Below are positions 29,971 to 41,502 of a stretch of 64,000 nucleotides of DNA, one piece after another. Each line of letters opens with the position of its first letter. Position 1 is the stretch's first letter. Origin of the DNA: Fragilaria crotonensis (lineage: Eukaryota; Bacillariophyta; Fragilariophyceae; Fragilariales; Fragilariaceae); assembly GCA_022925895.1 (NCBI GenBank), contig JAKSYS010000073.1, forward strand, positions 62,001 through 126,000, given 5' to 3'. A model generated the notes under the pieces. That model worked only from the letters and a program-made list of their open reading frames with translations. It did no database searches and was not told where the DNA came from. The translations under genes and the position numbers were made by a program.

Positions 29971-32900
29971 TCAGAAAAAGAAAGCCTCGTCATCGTCCTC
30001 ATCTTCCCCGTCATCAATCGTTCCCAGTCTAAGAAAGTATTGGCTCAACGTCGTGCTGATTTTGACTTCGGTTCGAGCCTCTCCGGCAGCCCCAGAGGAT
30101 CCCATTTCGGAAAGGCTGCGTGATTTGGTGAGACCTCCGTCAAAGGTACCGTCAAAGCTACCACCTCGTATGAGGGGTGTCGTTTCAATGGCAGGATTGC
30201 GGCTCGAATAGGAAGTCAGGTCACCAGACGAGTAGAATTTTTGGTCACGAGTGGAGACCTTGAGCAGGCTGTTCATCAACTCCTGCACCTCGGCAACTTC
30301 ATGAAGGTAGCTGGCGGCAGCACTTGGCTTCTTTCCAACCGTGCAAGTGAACACCTCCAAATCAGGCGAAATGAAATCGTCACAGGACGAAACATCGACA
30401 GGGGTGATCGTTGCTGGGAGATCATGGAGAGGATCCAACCCCTTCTTTGCTCGCTTAGCAGCCAACACACGTCTGCCGATTTGACGAACGACTGACAGCA
30501 TCGGCTCATCACAGTGATCATCACCTAGGACAAGCGCAAAGTCCACCTTGCTCGCGGCAGCAATCATAGGGAAATGTTGTATAAGGTGCATGGCAAGTAC
30601 GCCTTTATTGACACCTTTCGGTCTGACTTCAACGTAGCCACCCTCTTCCATCCCAGCGTGCAGAATATCAACTGCAAAGTTCCGCAAAACGTTCGCAAGA
30701 TGATCTTCAATCTCCTTCGCTTGAAGATAACCAAATTCTGGGTCAGCATCCCGATACTGCCACAGGACCTTCATTTCCGTTTCTTCGATGTAACTTCCAT
30801 GCGTTCGCGATGTGTAAACCTCCATGATGCTAATCACAATGGGTCGCCACGACCGATCACTTTCGGGGACAAGCGTCTCCCACCGACGCTTCGACCCGTG
30901 TTTTGATTTGTTCGGCAAGGATATGAACATTCCGTGCTCTGCTGCGAGACCGAGGTTAGGAATGTGTCCGATTGTCTTTAGTAGCGAATGCTTCTCTTTG
31001 CCACTGACAACGAAAACAGTGTTCCTCTTGTCCTCACATAGTGCTGTGAGTATGCTAATCATCTCGGGTGTTGGCACTGACGGTCCCTTAGTTTGCTTGA
31101 CCACCTGGAAGCGAGTCAGCGTATCAAGCTGGAGATTGGATTCGGGATGAGTGGATGCAGACGTAAGATGTTATTTGTCACCAGAAGACTTACATTATCA
31201 TTGCTCACGATCGTGCCACCGTAGTCAAGAAGAATGAGCCGAGAACGCGAGTTCCTGTAGCTCTTGATAAGCTTGTCTACATCTAGCGCCGAAAACCCAG
31301 TGTCCATGCCCAATCGGCGGTAACCAAGGCCTAGCCCGGCACCCGTGTTATTCGCTGAATTGAAATCTTTGTTGACGCCCTTCAAATCAAGCATAACAGC
31401 GAGAGCCCAACGCTGAGTTGTGACTCGAGAGACAAACTCCAGCGCACATTTGATGCGTCGCATTCGTTCATCCTCGGAAATTACGAGTGCCGAGTGGAAG
31501 GCAGTAGCGATCTCGGATGCCTTCCACGGGTTCACGTGCAAAGCCCCACGCATAACTCTTGTGCAACTCGAGAACTCAGAGAGAATGCAGAGACCACGTT
31601 TTCGTCCATCGCGCTTTCCAAGCTCCGTAAGAGCATCTTGGTGGGCAATTGTAAATTCGAGTGGAATCAAATTCAGTCCGTCACGAATGGGAGTGACCAG
31701 AACGACATCAGCAGCTCGCAACAGCGCCATGCGTTGCTGCAGACGCATTTCTGATTCAGCACATTCCTGAAAATGCACTGTGCCCGGCCAGGTACTGTTT
31801 AGTCTGTTCACCATGTCTACCACCTCGTGCTTGGTCTTGGTGTAGTCGTCGCCGCGTTCGAAGGCAGAAATGCCCACTTGGATGAGTACAATCTTTCCGA
31901 CCCACTCGGGGCATCGTTGCAGGAAGCGCTCTAGCCCTAGCAGCTTCAATGGAATGCCCTTCAAGGATTCTAACTTATCCACCGCGCAGAAGATAACCTT
32001 GCCATGAAACTGGTTTCGGATGGAGTTTGCCTGCAAAAGATGTGAGCGCAGGGTCCAAAGCATTCAGCAAAGACAAGGCTGAGCCGAAAACGTACCTTTT
32101 CTAGCGTCACACTGTGCTGCAAAATTTGATTCAAGACAGATGGCTCTATTCCCGCATGAATGCTTGTGACAGCGACGTGACGACCGTTCGTGTCAATTGC
32201 CAGCGCGTGTCCCCCCGCTGTATCTGGGATCATGCCGTAGTTCAGACCCAGGAGACGACGACAGCACGTCAAAAAATGGCGAGCATACTCAAAGAGGTGG
32301 AATCCAACCTGATCTGCGTTGAGCATACCTCTCAATAAATCTTCGCGACACCAGATAGTTCGGAAAATCTCTGAACTAGGGAATGGAGTGTGCAGGAAAA
32401 GTCCAACTTTGGCCATGGGAATTCTTCTCGAGAGATACGAGGGCAAGATAAGAAGATGAAATCCATGAATCCAAACCAGGTCACCTTCATTGAAACATTG
32501 GACCACAACTTCTGCAAACAAACGATTGACTGCGTTGTATGAGGCCCAAAGCTCGGCCTCTCGTCCCCCGTCTCCGTGGATAGGGCCTTGACCGACGTCG
32601 TCCATAGAATAATCCGAAAATCCAGCGCCCATATCTCCCGCTTTGGTGACCTTGTCAAACTTTGTTCCGCTGGCATCGGGCCTAGATTTGTAGACTGACG
32701 TTACATTGTGAAGCACAGGCCATAAGACGCCCTTACAGAACCCGTTGTACCTGCGTAAATTCAGTGTGTGCAGTCGAGGTAAGTCAGCAATTGATCATAA
32801 CACGACGTCAAAAAAGGAATTCGTGAAGTACTTACATCTCTCCAAAGAGCACTGGTTCCACCCAAACGGGAACACAGTGGAACGGCATCAAACAAGCCTC

Positions 32901-33911
32901 CACCTTTTCGCGTTCATCATCTGGAACACCGCCTTCGGGACTGCCATCGGCACCTCGATTTCCGTGCCAGCCTCTCCACTTGACAATACCGACACGCGTC
33001 ACGCGCAAATGAGTCTGCATGGATAGCAACATTTCGTAATCCCAATCTGCTGACCAGTTTCCATCGTCGCTGCGATGAAGGACAACGGGCAGAAAGGCAG
33101 CTACCACCACCAGACCGTCCGTAGAGGTCAAGTGGACCGCTTGCTTTTGGACAGGTCCTTTGGGACGGAAGGAAGGTGGAGGAGGGGCAAAGCCAACATG
33201 CTTCGAACCACTAGACTTCATGGATGTTTGTGATGAGACGTTGTGCAAGAGTGAGTCGGCTGTCTTCATTGTAGGTTCCGTTGGTTCACGAATTAGTTCA
33301 ATGTCAACCCGAGAACCTGTGGACCCCAGAACATCTTGAACTGCGTATCGTTCCCGATCATGCAGCAAACGGAGAGGGATTTCGTGATAGCGGGATTCGT
33401 CCGAAACTTCCATGGGAGCATCTTCATCCATTCTCCAATCTTCCGAACCCACGTCAGAGGGTTGCTCCCACCGATAAAAAACTCCCATTCTGAAAATAGC
33501 GTAACGATAGGAAAATATCTTGAGCTCACGAGGAGCGCTTTCATTCTGCAGAGTATTATCATTTGGGAGGGCAATTGCACGAGGCTGCAACGTGCTGTAC
33601 CAAGGGAAGGAAGATGGAGATGTATAAAGGGGAATAGGCTGTGGATAATAGCAAAAGGCGTGTCAGTGTCACGATGTCCAATTATGAATACCCGTGCTCG
33701 GAGCACTCATCATGTCCACCACTCCAATAGTTGTATCCAACAGTATTTTGGACACGAAAGGCTCAAGATTAATCCAACTTACACTGGTCAAATTTGGATC
33801 GTCAGATCGAACCAACAGTACTTCTTCTCCATGAGAAAGCGTTTCGCATCGTACTCGAAAATCGACCTGCGCAACGGCAGCAGAGTCATTAAAGATGGAT
33901 GCCTTGTTCAT
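29971..33911 (-). CDS. Trehalose-6-phosphate synthase/phosphatase fusion with N-terminal CBM20-like domain
   Basis: 1193 residues in five exons (33911-33783, 33638-32836, 32750-32096, 32030-31194, 31128-29971) with introns of 144, 85, 65 and 65 nt. Residues 1-100 look like a CBM20 starch/glucan-binding domain (VDFRVRCETLSHGEEVLLV, IPLYTSPSSFPWYST). The GT20 synthase domain follows (LWPVLH, LVWIHGFHLLILPSYLSRR, LFLHTPFPSSEIFRTI, TPIRDGLNLIPLEF). Next comes a HAD-type phosphatase domain (LILLDYGGTIV, VFVVSGKE, LGDDHCDEPML) and an acidic tail. Key residues differ from active enzymes: the WIHDYH Asp is Gly, the Arg of the RLDYxKG motif is Lys (VDKLESLKG), and the HAD DxD has become DxG. It may therefore be a regulatory class II-like TPS rather than a full enzyme. 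All exon joins keep one frame. Confidence 0.9.
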
Positions 33912-34946
33912 TGTCCTATGCGCTATGCACTATACCAACGAGATACAAATTTGAACTCGCGTTGGAAACAGTCCGACAAGGTGATTTCGATCCAGGGGGT
34001 AGACCTGCTAGTAGAGGTATGAAAGTATGAAGAAACATACAGGGTCGATTGACAGTTTGACACTCTCTTTCACGATCGCACGAGCGGTGGATGCGAATTT
34101 ATCCCTAATCCCTATCATTCTATTTGGTACCCGTGGTTGTACGTATTAGCAGTAGCAGGTACTGTACAAGTAGCTTGGGCACTCAGTACTCAGAGTGCTG
34201 GTTACTTGCACCGGCTCCGTCCAACTGTACCTGGTTCAATGTTCAATACCACAACAATTAGTCGAAAAAGCCAGATTTCGAAATTGGTCCGTGTGACCGT
34301 TTGGTGGAACGTGTAACACTCTCCCCTCTACCGTCGTACATATGGTACGAGTACACAAGTTGTATCTGCATAGTTGAGGGTCGAGGGTGCGGCAGCGTGT
34401 AACAGGTACAAGTACTGTAGTACAGTACAGAACGCAGTACACTGTACGGAGTGCTACTGCTCGCACTACTCGCACTACTCACTATACAGTGCACAGTGCC
34501 ACAGTACTGATGAACTTGTGAAAAGTGAACCCTGAACCTGTTTTCAAGTACTCGTACTTATATCTGTACCGGTACATCTACCACACGCCACAGTTCATAT
34601 TTGCAATTTGCAGTGCTCTACGAGTTACCGGTACTTGTACGTTTACCGTGATTCTTGTACAAGCATCACAGTATGCATACTACAGTAAACGGTTTGGACG
34701 TCCTACTACCGGTAGCTAGCCGTAGATTACTTACTCGCAACTTATAAAACTTGTCGAAGTTCATAGATCACACATCACACATCACACATCACACATGGCA
34801 CCACGACTATCGGTACTCGCCCACCTCAAAACTGCGGATGACACTCGTGCGTAGTCGCTGGACGAACAATAGTACTCAAGTAGTGCAATCCACAACCTGA
34901 TCACCCATATTGTTTCATTATATCGTTAGGAAGTTCACATTGCCAG
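33912..34946. other. Intergenic, GTAC-rich
   Basis: 5' flank of the TPS/TPP gene followed by GTAC-dense sequence (34140-34720) and a short ACATCAC reiteration at about 34767-34797. No gene is supported. Confidence 0.6.
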
Positions 34947-35288
34947 CTAGTTCTTCGATGCCAGGACTAACTCCGCTGTATCCCCCGGCGATAAGTTGAA
35001 GACAGGGCCGCCGGCATATCCCAACTCGCTGAGGTCGGAAATCAATGCCACATACATGGATGGATCTTGCATTTGATCCCAGCCTACGCCAATTTGATCC
35101 TCGCTGGAGGTGTCCACATGAAGAATTTCCGTTATGGTTTCGTCGGGAGGTACTTGCACCTCTACTTGACAGGCGAGTGCGGCACCAGAATCCATCAACC
35201 TTTTCTCGTGAACGAACAGGCCAATGGTAGCCTTTCCTCCGATGTGGGAGGCGTCCTTAATGTTCAGGGTAATGGAATGGATCGTCAT
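34947..35288 (-). CDS. Small hypothetical protein
   Basis: 113 residues with an ATG start, one exon. The sequence (MTIHSITLNIKDASHIGG...SPGDTAELVLASKN) alternates hydrophobic and polar residues in a way that suggests a small beta-rich domain, with no signal peptide, membrane segment or Cys pair. I do not recognise a family. Balanced amino-acid composition and lack of repeats favour a real gene over a chance ORF, although GTAC-rich intergenic DNA lies on both sides and there is no splice evidence. Confidence 0.55.
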   Translation of the reverse strand: MTIHSITLNIKDASHIGGKATIGLFVHEKRLMDSGAALACQVEVQVPPDETITEILHVDTSSEDQIGVGWDQMQDPSMYVALISDLSELGYAGGPVFNLSPGDTAELVLASKN

Positions 35289-35730
35289 GATGAGAGGGAA
35301 CGATGTTGAATTCGTTTTATGACAGGATTCAATCTGTGCACATATGCTACACAGACTTCAGAGATCAGGTCATCCCTGCGAAGTGTGAATCGCGGATTGT
35401 GTCGAAGAGTGCGACACGAACGAACGGGACCGCGGGAGGGCACAGCGGGAGCTACCGGTAGTACTTGTACAAGACCCCAGTACCACAGTAGTACGGTAGT
35501 GCTACTTTAATACAGCCCGATGTACTAGCAGATATTGTATTTCATACAACGATGGGTGTCCATGTCCTACTTACCGTTGCCACAGTCATTCGCTGCTAAG
35601 GCACGCCAGCGCCGTCGTCACTTCTTGGCTGAATTCCAGATGAATCATTCAACAACGCTAGACCAGGTTGAAAACGACGAATGCGGCGATCTAAACTCCA
35701 ACTAGTAGCTTTCATTAAATGCTATTAATA
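35289..35730. other. Short intergenic region
   Basis: Separates the small hypothetical gene from the membrane-protein gene on the same strand. It contains a few GTAC words (35460-35530) and nothing else recognised. Confidence 0.55.
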
Positions 35731-38065
35731 CTAGAAATCCAGAACACTGCCAATCATCTTTCCTCCAAGTTCCTGCAACTCTGCTTCAATACGACTTTCC
35801 TCGTCATCCAACATTCCCGAGTACTGAGTCTCATCGTACGCAAAGGGATGCGAGGACAAGTACCGAGTCGTTGGGATCGACGAAAATTGCGAGGTCAAAT
35901 TCATGGGAGGTGGCGCACCACTACGGTGAGGCGACCCACCAAAAAGAGTGGGAGGCTCATCGTGAATGGGTGACAAACCAGGAGGTGGGCGAATCTGGTT
36001 TTGAAAAAGACGACCGTGACGGCGCTGTTCAAGAAGCTTGCCAATCTGAGCCTGCTTTTCGGCGTTAACGCCGTACAGCAGATATTGCGTGTGCGACAAA
36101 CATTCCAAACAATCGATGTCGGGAACGTTGGCTATCAACGTCGCTGCATCGTCGCCAAATATACCCACAGTCGCAAGAAACGCACTCAACTCAAGCTTCT
36201 TCCTCGTTGATTGCGAACCGTCGAGAGAGTAGAACTGAACGGAACTCCCGAAGTATTTATTGGACTCGGAGTTAATCTGCGGTGCAACAACAACAGGTGG
36301 TGCTTGAGAGTGAATGTCGTTGGATTGCTTCCCCGGGATATTTGCCGATAGGAAAGGGTCAGAAGACTGTGCTAGACTGTTGCTGTGGCCGCGACCTCCT
36401 TGCGAAATTATTTTGCCCTTGCCGCTGGTAAGACGGTTGGTAGTGCGTCGAGGGTTATCGAAACGGGTGTCCTTCTCCTTTAAATGCGCAAAACGACCCG
36501 TTGTCGCAGGCTGCTGCTTTCCCACCTGTGTCGAAGGAGGGTGCGCTCCGTTATGAGACCTGAGCTGACCATTGGATGACACAGCCTTCGGGCCCTCCGT
36601 TTGTCTCGACGACGTTGATGAAGCGGGGAGACGAACGTCGACTGTTCCGACCTTTCCCTTGACTCCACCTAGCGCCGCATTGTTACCCTTCAGTTGCTGC
36701 AATCGTTGATTCTTTCCCCTGCTATTTTTGCTGCTGTGGCTACTAGAGCTGCTCGAGTCATTCCAGGTATTCTTCTTGGTTGATTTTCCAGATTCTGGAT
36801 TGGCAGTCGAAATAACTGTTACTGCCGATGGCATGGATACCGCCGATTGCACTGAAATTGAGTCACAAGATCCATCATCCCCAATAGTATCCAGCGTGGA
36901 CGCCGATTGCATCCGCGGTCGCAGCGGTGGAACGTTGTCGGTCGGTGAGTGTGCCTCCGTTTCGATAAAGTGAACCGTCTCCGGATGAGACGCAGCCTCC
37001 TTAATGTGTGTTTCATCCGCTCCTTTAGTTGTTGTCAACTCATGGCTCGACGACGAGTCTTCATCAATGGGTTTGAATTCTGGTTCTGACTTTCGGAATG
37101 TTCTAAGTCGTCCTCCTTTACCTTTCACTCCACCCTTACGCTTCTTCTTCTTTTTCTCCTGCGCCGCCGCCTGTGAGCGCCGGCTATTATGATTATTGTT
37201 TCGACTAGCAGATTTGGGCAAGGCATTTTTGAGCAGAATTCCCAGTAGACAACCAATACCCGCCAACGTCATGAGGGCAATCGTTGTGGTGATGATTCCG
37301 TAATCTTGAATAAAAATCGTCCAACACGATGCGATGGAATGCAACAAAGAAAGTATCGCATCACTTGAAGTAAATAAAGAAAATAGGAGAAAAATCAGCA
37401 AAGATGGGTGAGAAGAGATGTGCAATGGAACCATAGCCAATGCGCATGTCACTGTCAAGGAAACTGATTGCAACGTACCGTAGTTTTCCCAACATAAACC
37501 ACGTGAGTCCGTCGGGATGCACAACAAATGCAACGATAGTGAGGAATGCAAGCCCGGTTAATGCGGGAGGGGGCCATGCGTGGGGGTCGGACACCATCAA
37601 GGCCCATTTGGGGAGTGGATCTACAGTTCCAGTGGCAGTTGTGAGAAGGAGGCGGATACACTGTCCAAGCAATACGGAACGAAACAGGTTTGCGGTTCCG
37701 AACATGGAACGACGGAACCAAAGGAACATGAGAGGAAGAAACCATGTCCAGAGCATGTCCAGCACGGTTACTGGTTCATCGTCATGATCGTCGATATCGT
37801 CAGCATCAGCCTCAGCATCAGCATCAGCATCATCACCGTCTTCGTTCCGGTCATACAAAGATTTCTCTACTGCAATCTTATCGTCCGCGCCATAAATCAT
37901 ATCTGCCTGGGATGACACATTTTTGTTTGAGTTTCCCAAAGCGTTTCTGTTGGTCGAATCCAGAATAACTTCACAACCAGCGGTAGCACCATTAGCAGTA
38001 CTTGTAACTGTCAATACCTCTGTCGACAACACAGCTGCTTCCGAAGGAGCGCTGTCTACAGACAT
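35731..38065 (-). CDS. Large membrane-anchored protein with possible C-terminal SAM domain, unknown function
   Basis: 739 residues in two exons (38065-37479 and 37363-35731). The 115-nt intron (gtacgt...cttcaag) completes an Arg codon. The N-terminal region is acidic (DGDDADADAEADADDIDDHDD). Hydrophobic segments follow: LWTWFLPLMFLWFRR, a second around LTGLAFLTIVAFVV, and after the splice GIITTTIALMTLAGIGCLLG. A Lys-rich stretch (EKKKKKRKGGVKGKGGR) marks the probable cytosolic side. About 350 low-complexity Ser/Gln/Asn-rich residues lead to ELSAFLATVGIFGDDAATLI, then CLSHTQYLLYGV and IGKLLEQRR, which has the length and hydrophobic spacing of a sterile alpha motif. Orthology is not recognised. 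The gene is divergent from the kinase-like gene at 39431. Confidence 0.78.
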
Positions 38066-39430
38066 TCTTCTCTAATATCGTGTGTTTATGACTCGTCAAG
38101 GATAGGGCAAGCGACACGAGAAAGGGTCTGGTACCGTCCAATCGATGATGATGGTAACACCCTGATCTTCCCTGGACTTGCGTTGAGCTTAGGGACGAAA
38201 TGCTTTGTTTCTGTTATATATGTGTATTGTAAGTTCACGTATGTGTGGTCACAGGCGGCAGACTGCACAAATACACCCGGCATGCTGCAGCTATTTGCAC
38301 TCAACTCCTCGAAGGCAAACACGCAGACTCTAAGTACCGGTACGGTACCCAGTAGGGGTGCCATGAACCATGAACTATGCAGATGACCTACCGCTATTAC
38401 TAAGATTACATGTAGCATGTACTGTACCATCAGCGCCGTATGATACTCGTTACTCGTTGTTCGAAGAAACAAGTTCTGAGATGTGAAATGAAGTTCGACG
38501 ACGAGCGTAGAATTCTGGACGACAGATAGCGTCAGAAATCAGAAATCAGTACTCCAGTATACAGTACTTCGGTACTATCGTATGTCGAGTGTACTGGAGT
38601 ACTACAGTACAGTATAGTGCTCCGATTATAATGATTGTATGGTACAAGTACCTTGTACCTTGTAGCAGATGTAGTATGTATTATCATACGACAGTTGCTG
38701 ATTCATGGGAGTACACGGTTCTGTACTACTGGTATACTTGCTGTACTGGCAGACTGGATGGGATTAGAGATTACCGTAGAGGCTTCATAAAATCCCAGAT
38801 TGCCTTCGGAACATTTGGAACGTGTGCAACAAAGACGGGAATTTCAAACCCAGCCCACCCAAACCCACGGCCCACCCAAACCCATTGGGTTAAGGGTGGG
38901 TTTTGGGTGAGCTCAGGATTTCATGGGTGGGTCTGGGTGGGCCGGCAAATCATAGCAAAAAATGACAGTAGATGTTTGCTACCGGTAGTAGTAGAACCAT
39001 CTACTCCAGTACTAACTACTGGGTTTGGGTGGGTTTGGGTAGGTCTTGGTAGATCGTATGGGTTCTGGGTGGGTTTGGGCTGGTACTTCCGTGAGCGTAG
39101 CTTTACGTGGGTACCCATGGGTTTGATATTTTCAGAAATTCCCGTCTCTGGTGTGCAATTTTCGAATTTCTACTGTACTGCACAGCGGGTAAGTACTGGA
39201 GTAAGAGAATACTACGTACTGTACAGTGATACGAAAGTTGTGATCCGAGTCCCGAGTCATGAATCGTGATCAGAAAACAATCCTGAATCATGAATCCTGG
39301 CAGACTCTTGACAACTGCCTGTTCTACTTTCGACGATGGCAACTGTGATAACACAAGCCAACGTTCGCCACAAGGTAGTGGGGTTTAACTATCCAGTTGC
39401 AACGTACAGCAAACATAAAAGCTTCCCGAA
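38066..39430. other. Intergenic containing a hAT-like MITE
   Basis: Apart from the 321-bp element at 38830-39150 the region holds GTAC-dense sequence (38550-38760) and no gene. Confidence 0.6.
38830..39150. mobile_element. hAT-like MITE with 8-bp target duplication and G-rich interior
   Basis: The left end CAAAGACGGGAATTTC pairs with the reverse complement of the right end, CAGAGACGGGAATTTC (15 of 16). Both sides are flanked by the same 8-mer GTGTGCAA (38822-38829 and 39151-39158). An 8-bp duplication and CA(R)AG-type ends are hallmarks of hAT transposons. The interior repeats GGGTTTGGGTGGG on plus and its complement near the left end. No transposase is encoded. Confidence 0.88.
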
Positions 39431-40352
39431 ATGCCACACAGTGATCAAACCTACCACCTGCGAGATTTGATCCGCAATGAAGCCATGTCTGCACTTGCCA
39501 ACAACGCTTATAGCGTCCTCCTTACCGTCTTGTATGTCAAGGTGGGCTTGGAGATCGCCAGTTATTGTTGTTGGGTTCGAAAACGTCATCAGCAGCAATA
39601 TCAAGTTGCGCAAACGCCACGCATTCTAGTCCATCTTTGTCTTTCTAGCACTGTCCTGTTTTGGCCGCTCTATGATCCTACCGATTGGTCATGGAGGCTC
39701 AATGCCTTGGTCCCATCGGCAGTGGCAACACGATTGGTTTACAAGGTGAGTTGGAAAACACTAGTTATGATCTCGAGAATGAGCTTGCCGTATTTGTACT
39801 TTGCGTAATCAGCGCGACCCATCATTCGATCTGGCTGCTCTCACGGATTACAAATGAAACCCGAACCCACAATTCCAGGGCATCGTATTAAGGGACTCCG
39901 AAGACGAGGACGTGCACATTATGAGTCGCTCCGGTTCTCCTGGCGAACTTATGTACGGGCCACTGCAACTCAATCTCCTCCTCGTTTACCTCGGACTCTG
40001 CCATTTTATGGACTCGGAATCTGCCATTGTCATGGCAGCCGTCGGATTTGGCGACTCGATTGCGCCCTGGATTGGATCCAGATTCGGACGTCACATTTAC
40101 CGAATGCCCTGGTTCGGACCGTCCAAGACTATGGAAGGTAGTCTTTGTGGAGTCTTTTTAGGAACAGTCATGGGTTGCTATCTAAACCTATGGTCCCTGG
40201 GCATACCGCTGCTTCCTCTGCGAATCCTTTTGGCCTACGCGGGCATTGCTGCAGTCGCAGAAGCGACGGCTCCAAGTGGGATGGACAATATTGTGGTGCC
40301 CCTGGTTCTTGTTCTGTCCATGGAACGTGTCTCCAACATATTACCCGACTGA
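39431..40352 (+). CDS. CTP-dependent lipid kinase-like membrane protein (dolichol/phytol kinase family)
   Basis: 262 residues in two exons (39431-39745, 39879-40352). The 133-nt intron (gtgagt...ttccag) keeps phase 0 and joins LVYK to GIVLRDSED. The C-terminal half contains VGFGDSIAPWIGSRFGRH, GPSKTMEGSLCGVFLGTVMG and AVAEATAPSGMDNIVVPLVL. These correspond to the GDxxAxxxG, SKKTxEGS and E...DNxxxP motifs shared by dolichol kinase, phytol kinase (VTE5) and yeast diacylglycerol kinase. Several membrane helices are present. It should use CTP to phosphorylate a lipid alcohol in the ER or plastid envelope; which lipid is not decidable. No targeting peptide is obvious. The length of about 260 residues is nearer phytol kinase than full-length dolichol kinase. 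Confidence 0.82.
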
Positions 40353-41502
40353 CAACCAGTGAGGCAGGATTACGGGTCCAATTGGTGCTTTTGCATTCAT
40401 GCGGGTCTATTCGTCAAAATGCTTTTACCTCCAGGATAAGTCCAAGGACCTGATGTACTGGCTAGAATATACTAATCGGAAAGTTTGATTCACTGCTTTC
40501 TAAATTGCTTGTCATCAATTTGTTTCCGACCTAACTTGAACAGTACACCTACCAGTAGGCAGTAGGTCCTGAGAGTTGGCTGTGCAGAACAGTACCTGGT
40601 ACCATAGCAATGCAGGAAACGACTTAATACAACGTTGGGGCCCTTCTTTAGCCTGCTAAGGTTAAACCATGTTGACATTTTAGGCCTGCAAATTTTGGCG
40701 GACTCGTTGTATTGGCTCAATGCCATGTGGTGTGTGTAGAGGAGAATTAATCTCACCATGTGTGTTGCCACTTTTTTTATCCATGGGCAGTCGGTAACTT
40801 GACCTATGTAGGATTCGTGATATTTATGTGTGTGTTAATCTATTTTCGAAAACCTGCACAAGTACTACTCATCAGTACTGAAGTACCAAAATGATCATAT
40901 CCCGGTTTGGGTTTTGGCGCTTCACTGGAATTTTTCGCCAACCTCGACAGAATTCTCGAACGTAAAATGGGCGGAGACCTACTCTTGGCAAAATGGTGGT
41001 TATTTAAGGAAATACCTGTTATATGCTTATGTAGGTTATATGAAATTGTTTTTCCATTCAAACCTAGATGAATAATGGCACATGCAAATTTGATAAGAAT
41101 ATGATCCTTAAGTAACTCTGAATGATACCTTCAGGTACGTATACCAAAATCGTCGGTTGGAATGAAAGTCTTTGAAATCACAGAAATTGCGGCCCAGTGC
41201 TTGGCTGCATAGTGCAGACAGATGTTATTTCGTGTGTATAGACTACGTTCTATGCCATACGCATCGAATCCGCTTCCTTCCAAAACTCGAAGCTGGGGTA
41301 CAAGTACTACCGTCGATGAGCCACCTGTTGTTCTCGTTGATTCATTTCTCAAGCCTTTGCCTTCGCATTCGAGATTAAGTGATATAGAGCAAGACAAGTG
41401 AACAGCAGTGCGCAAGTACGATTGAGTGAAACCTGACGCTTCCCGCTTCTCAAGTCTTAGGGCCACTGCATCTTCACTTCACAGTTCGTTAACTTACGCA
41501 GT
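40353..41502. other. Intergenic
   Basis: 3' flank of the kinase-like gene and 5' flank of the DUF6824 gene. Small ORFs on both strands lack recognisable features. There are only a few GTAC words. Confidence 0.55.

Noticed and set aside
38589..39269. 226-residue plus ORF
   Set aside because: It runs through GTAC-rich sequence and the hAT-like MITE; the Gly/Trp/Val repeats come from the GGGTTTGGGTGGG core.
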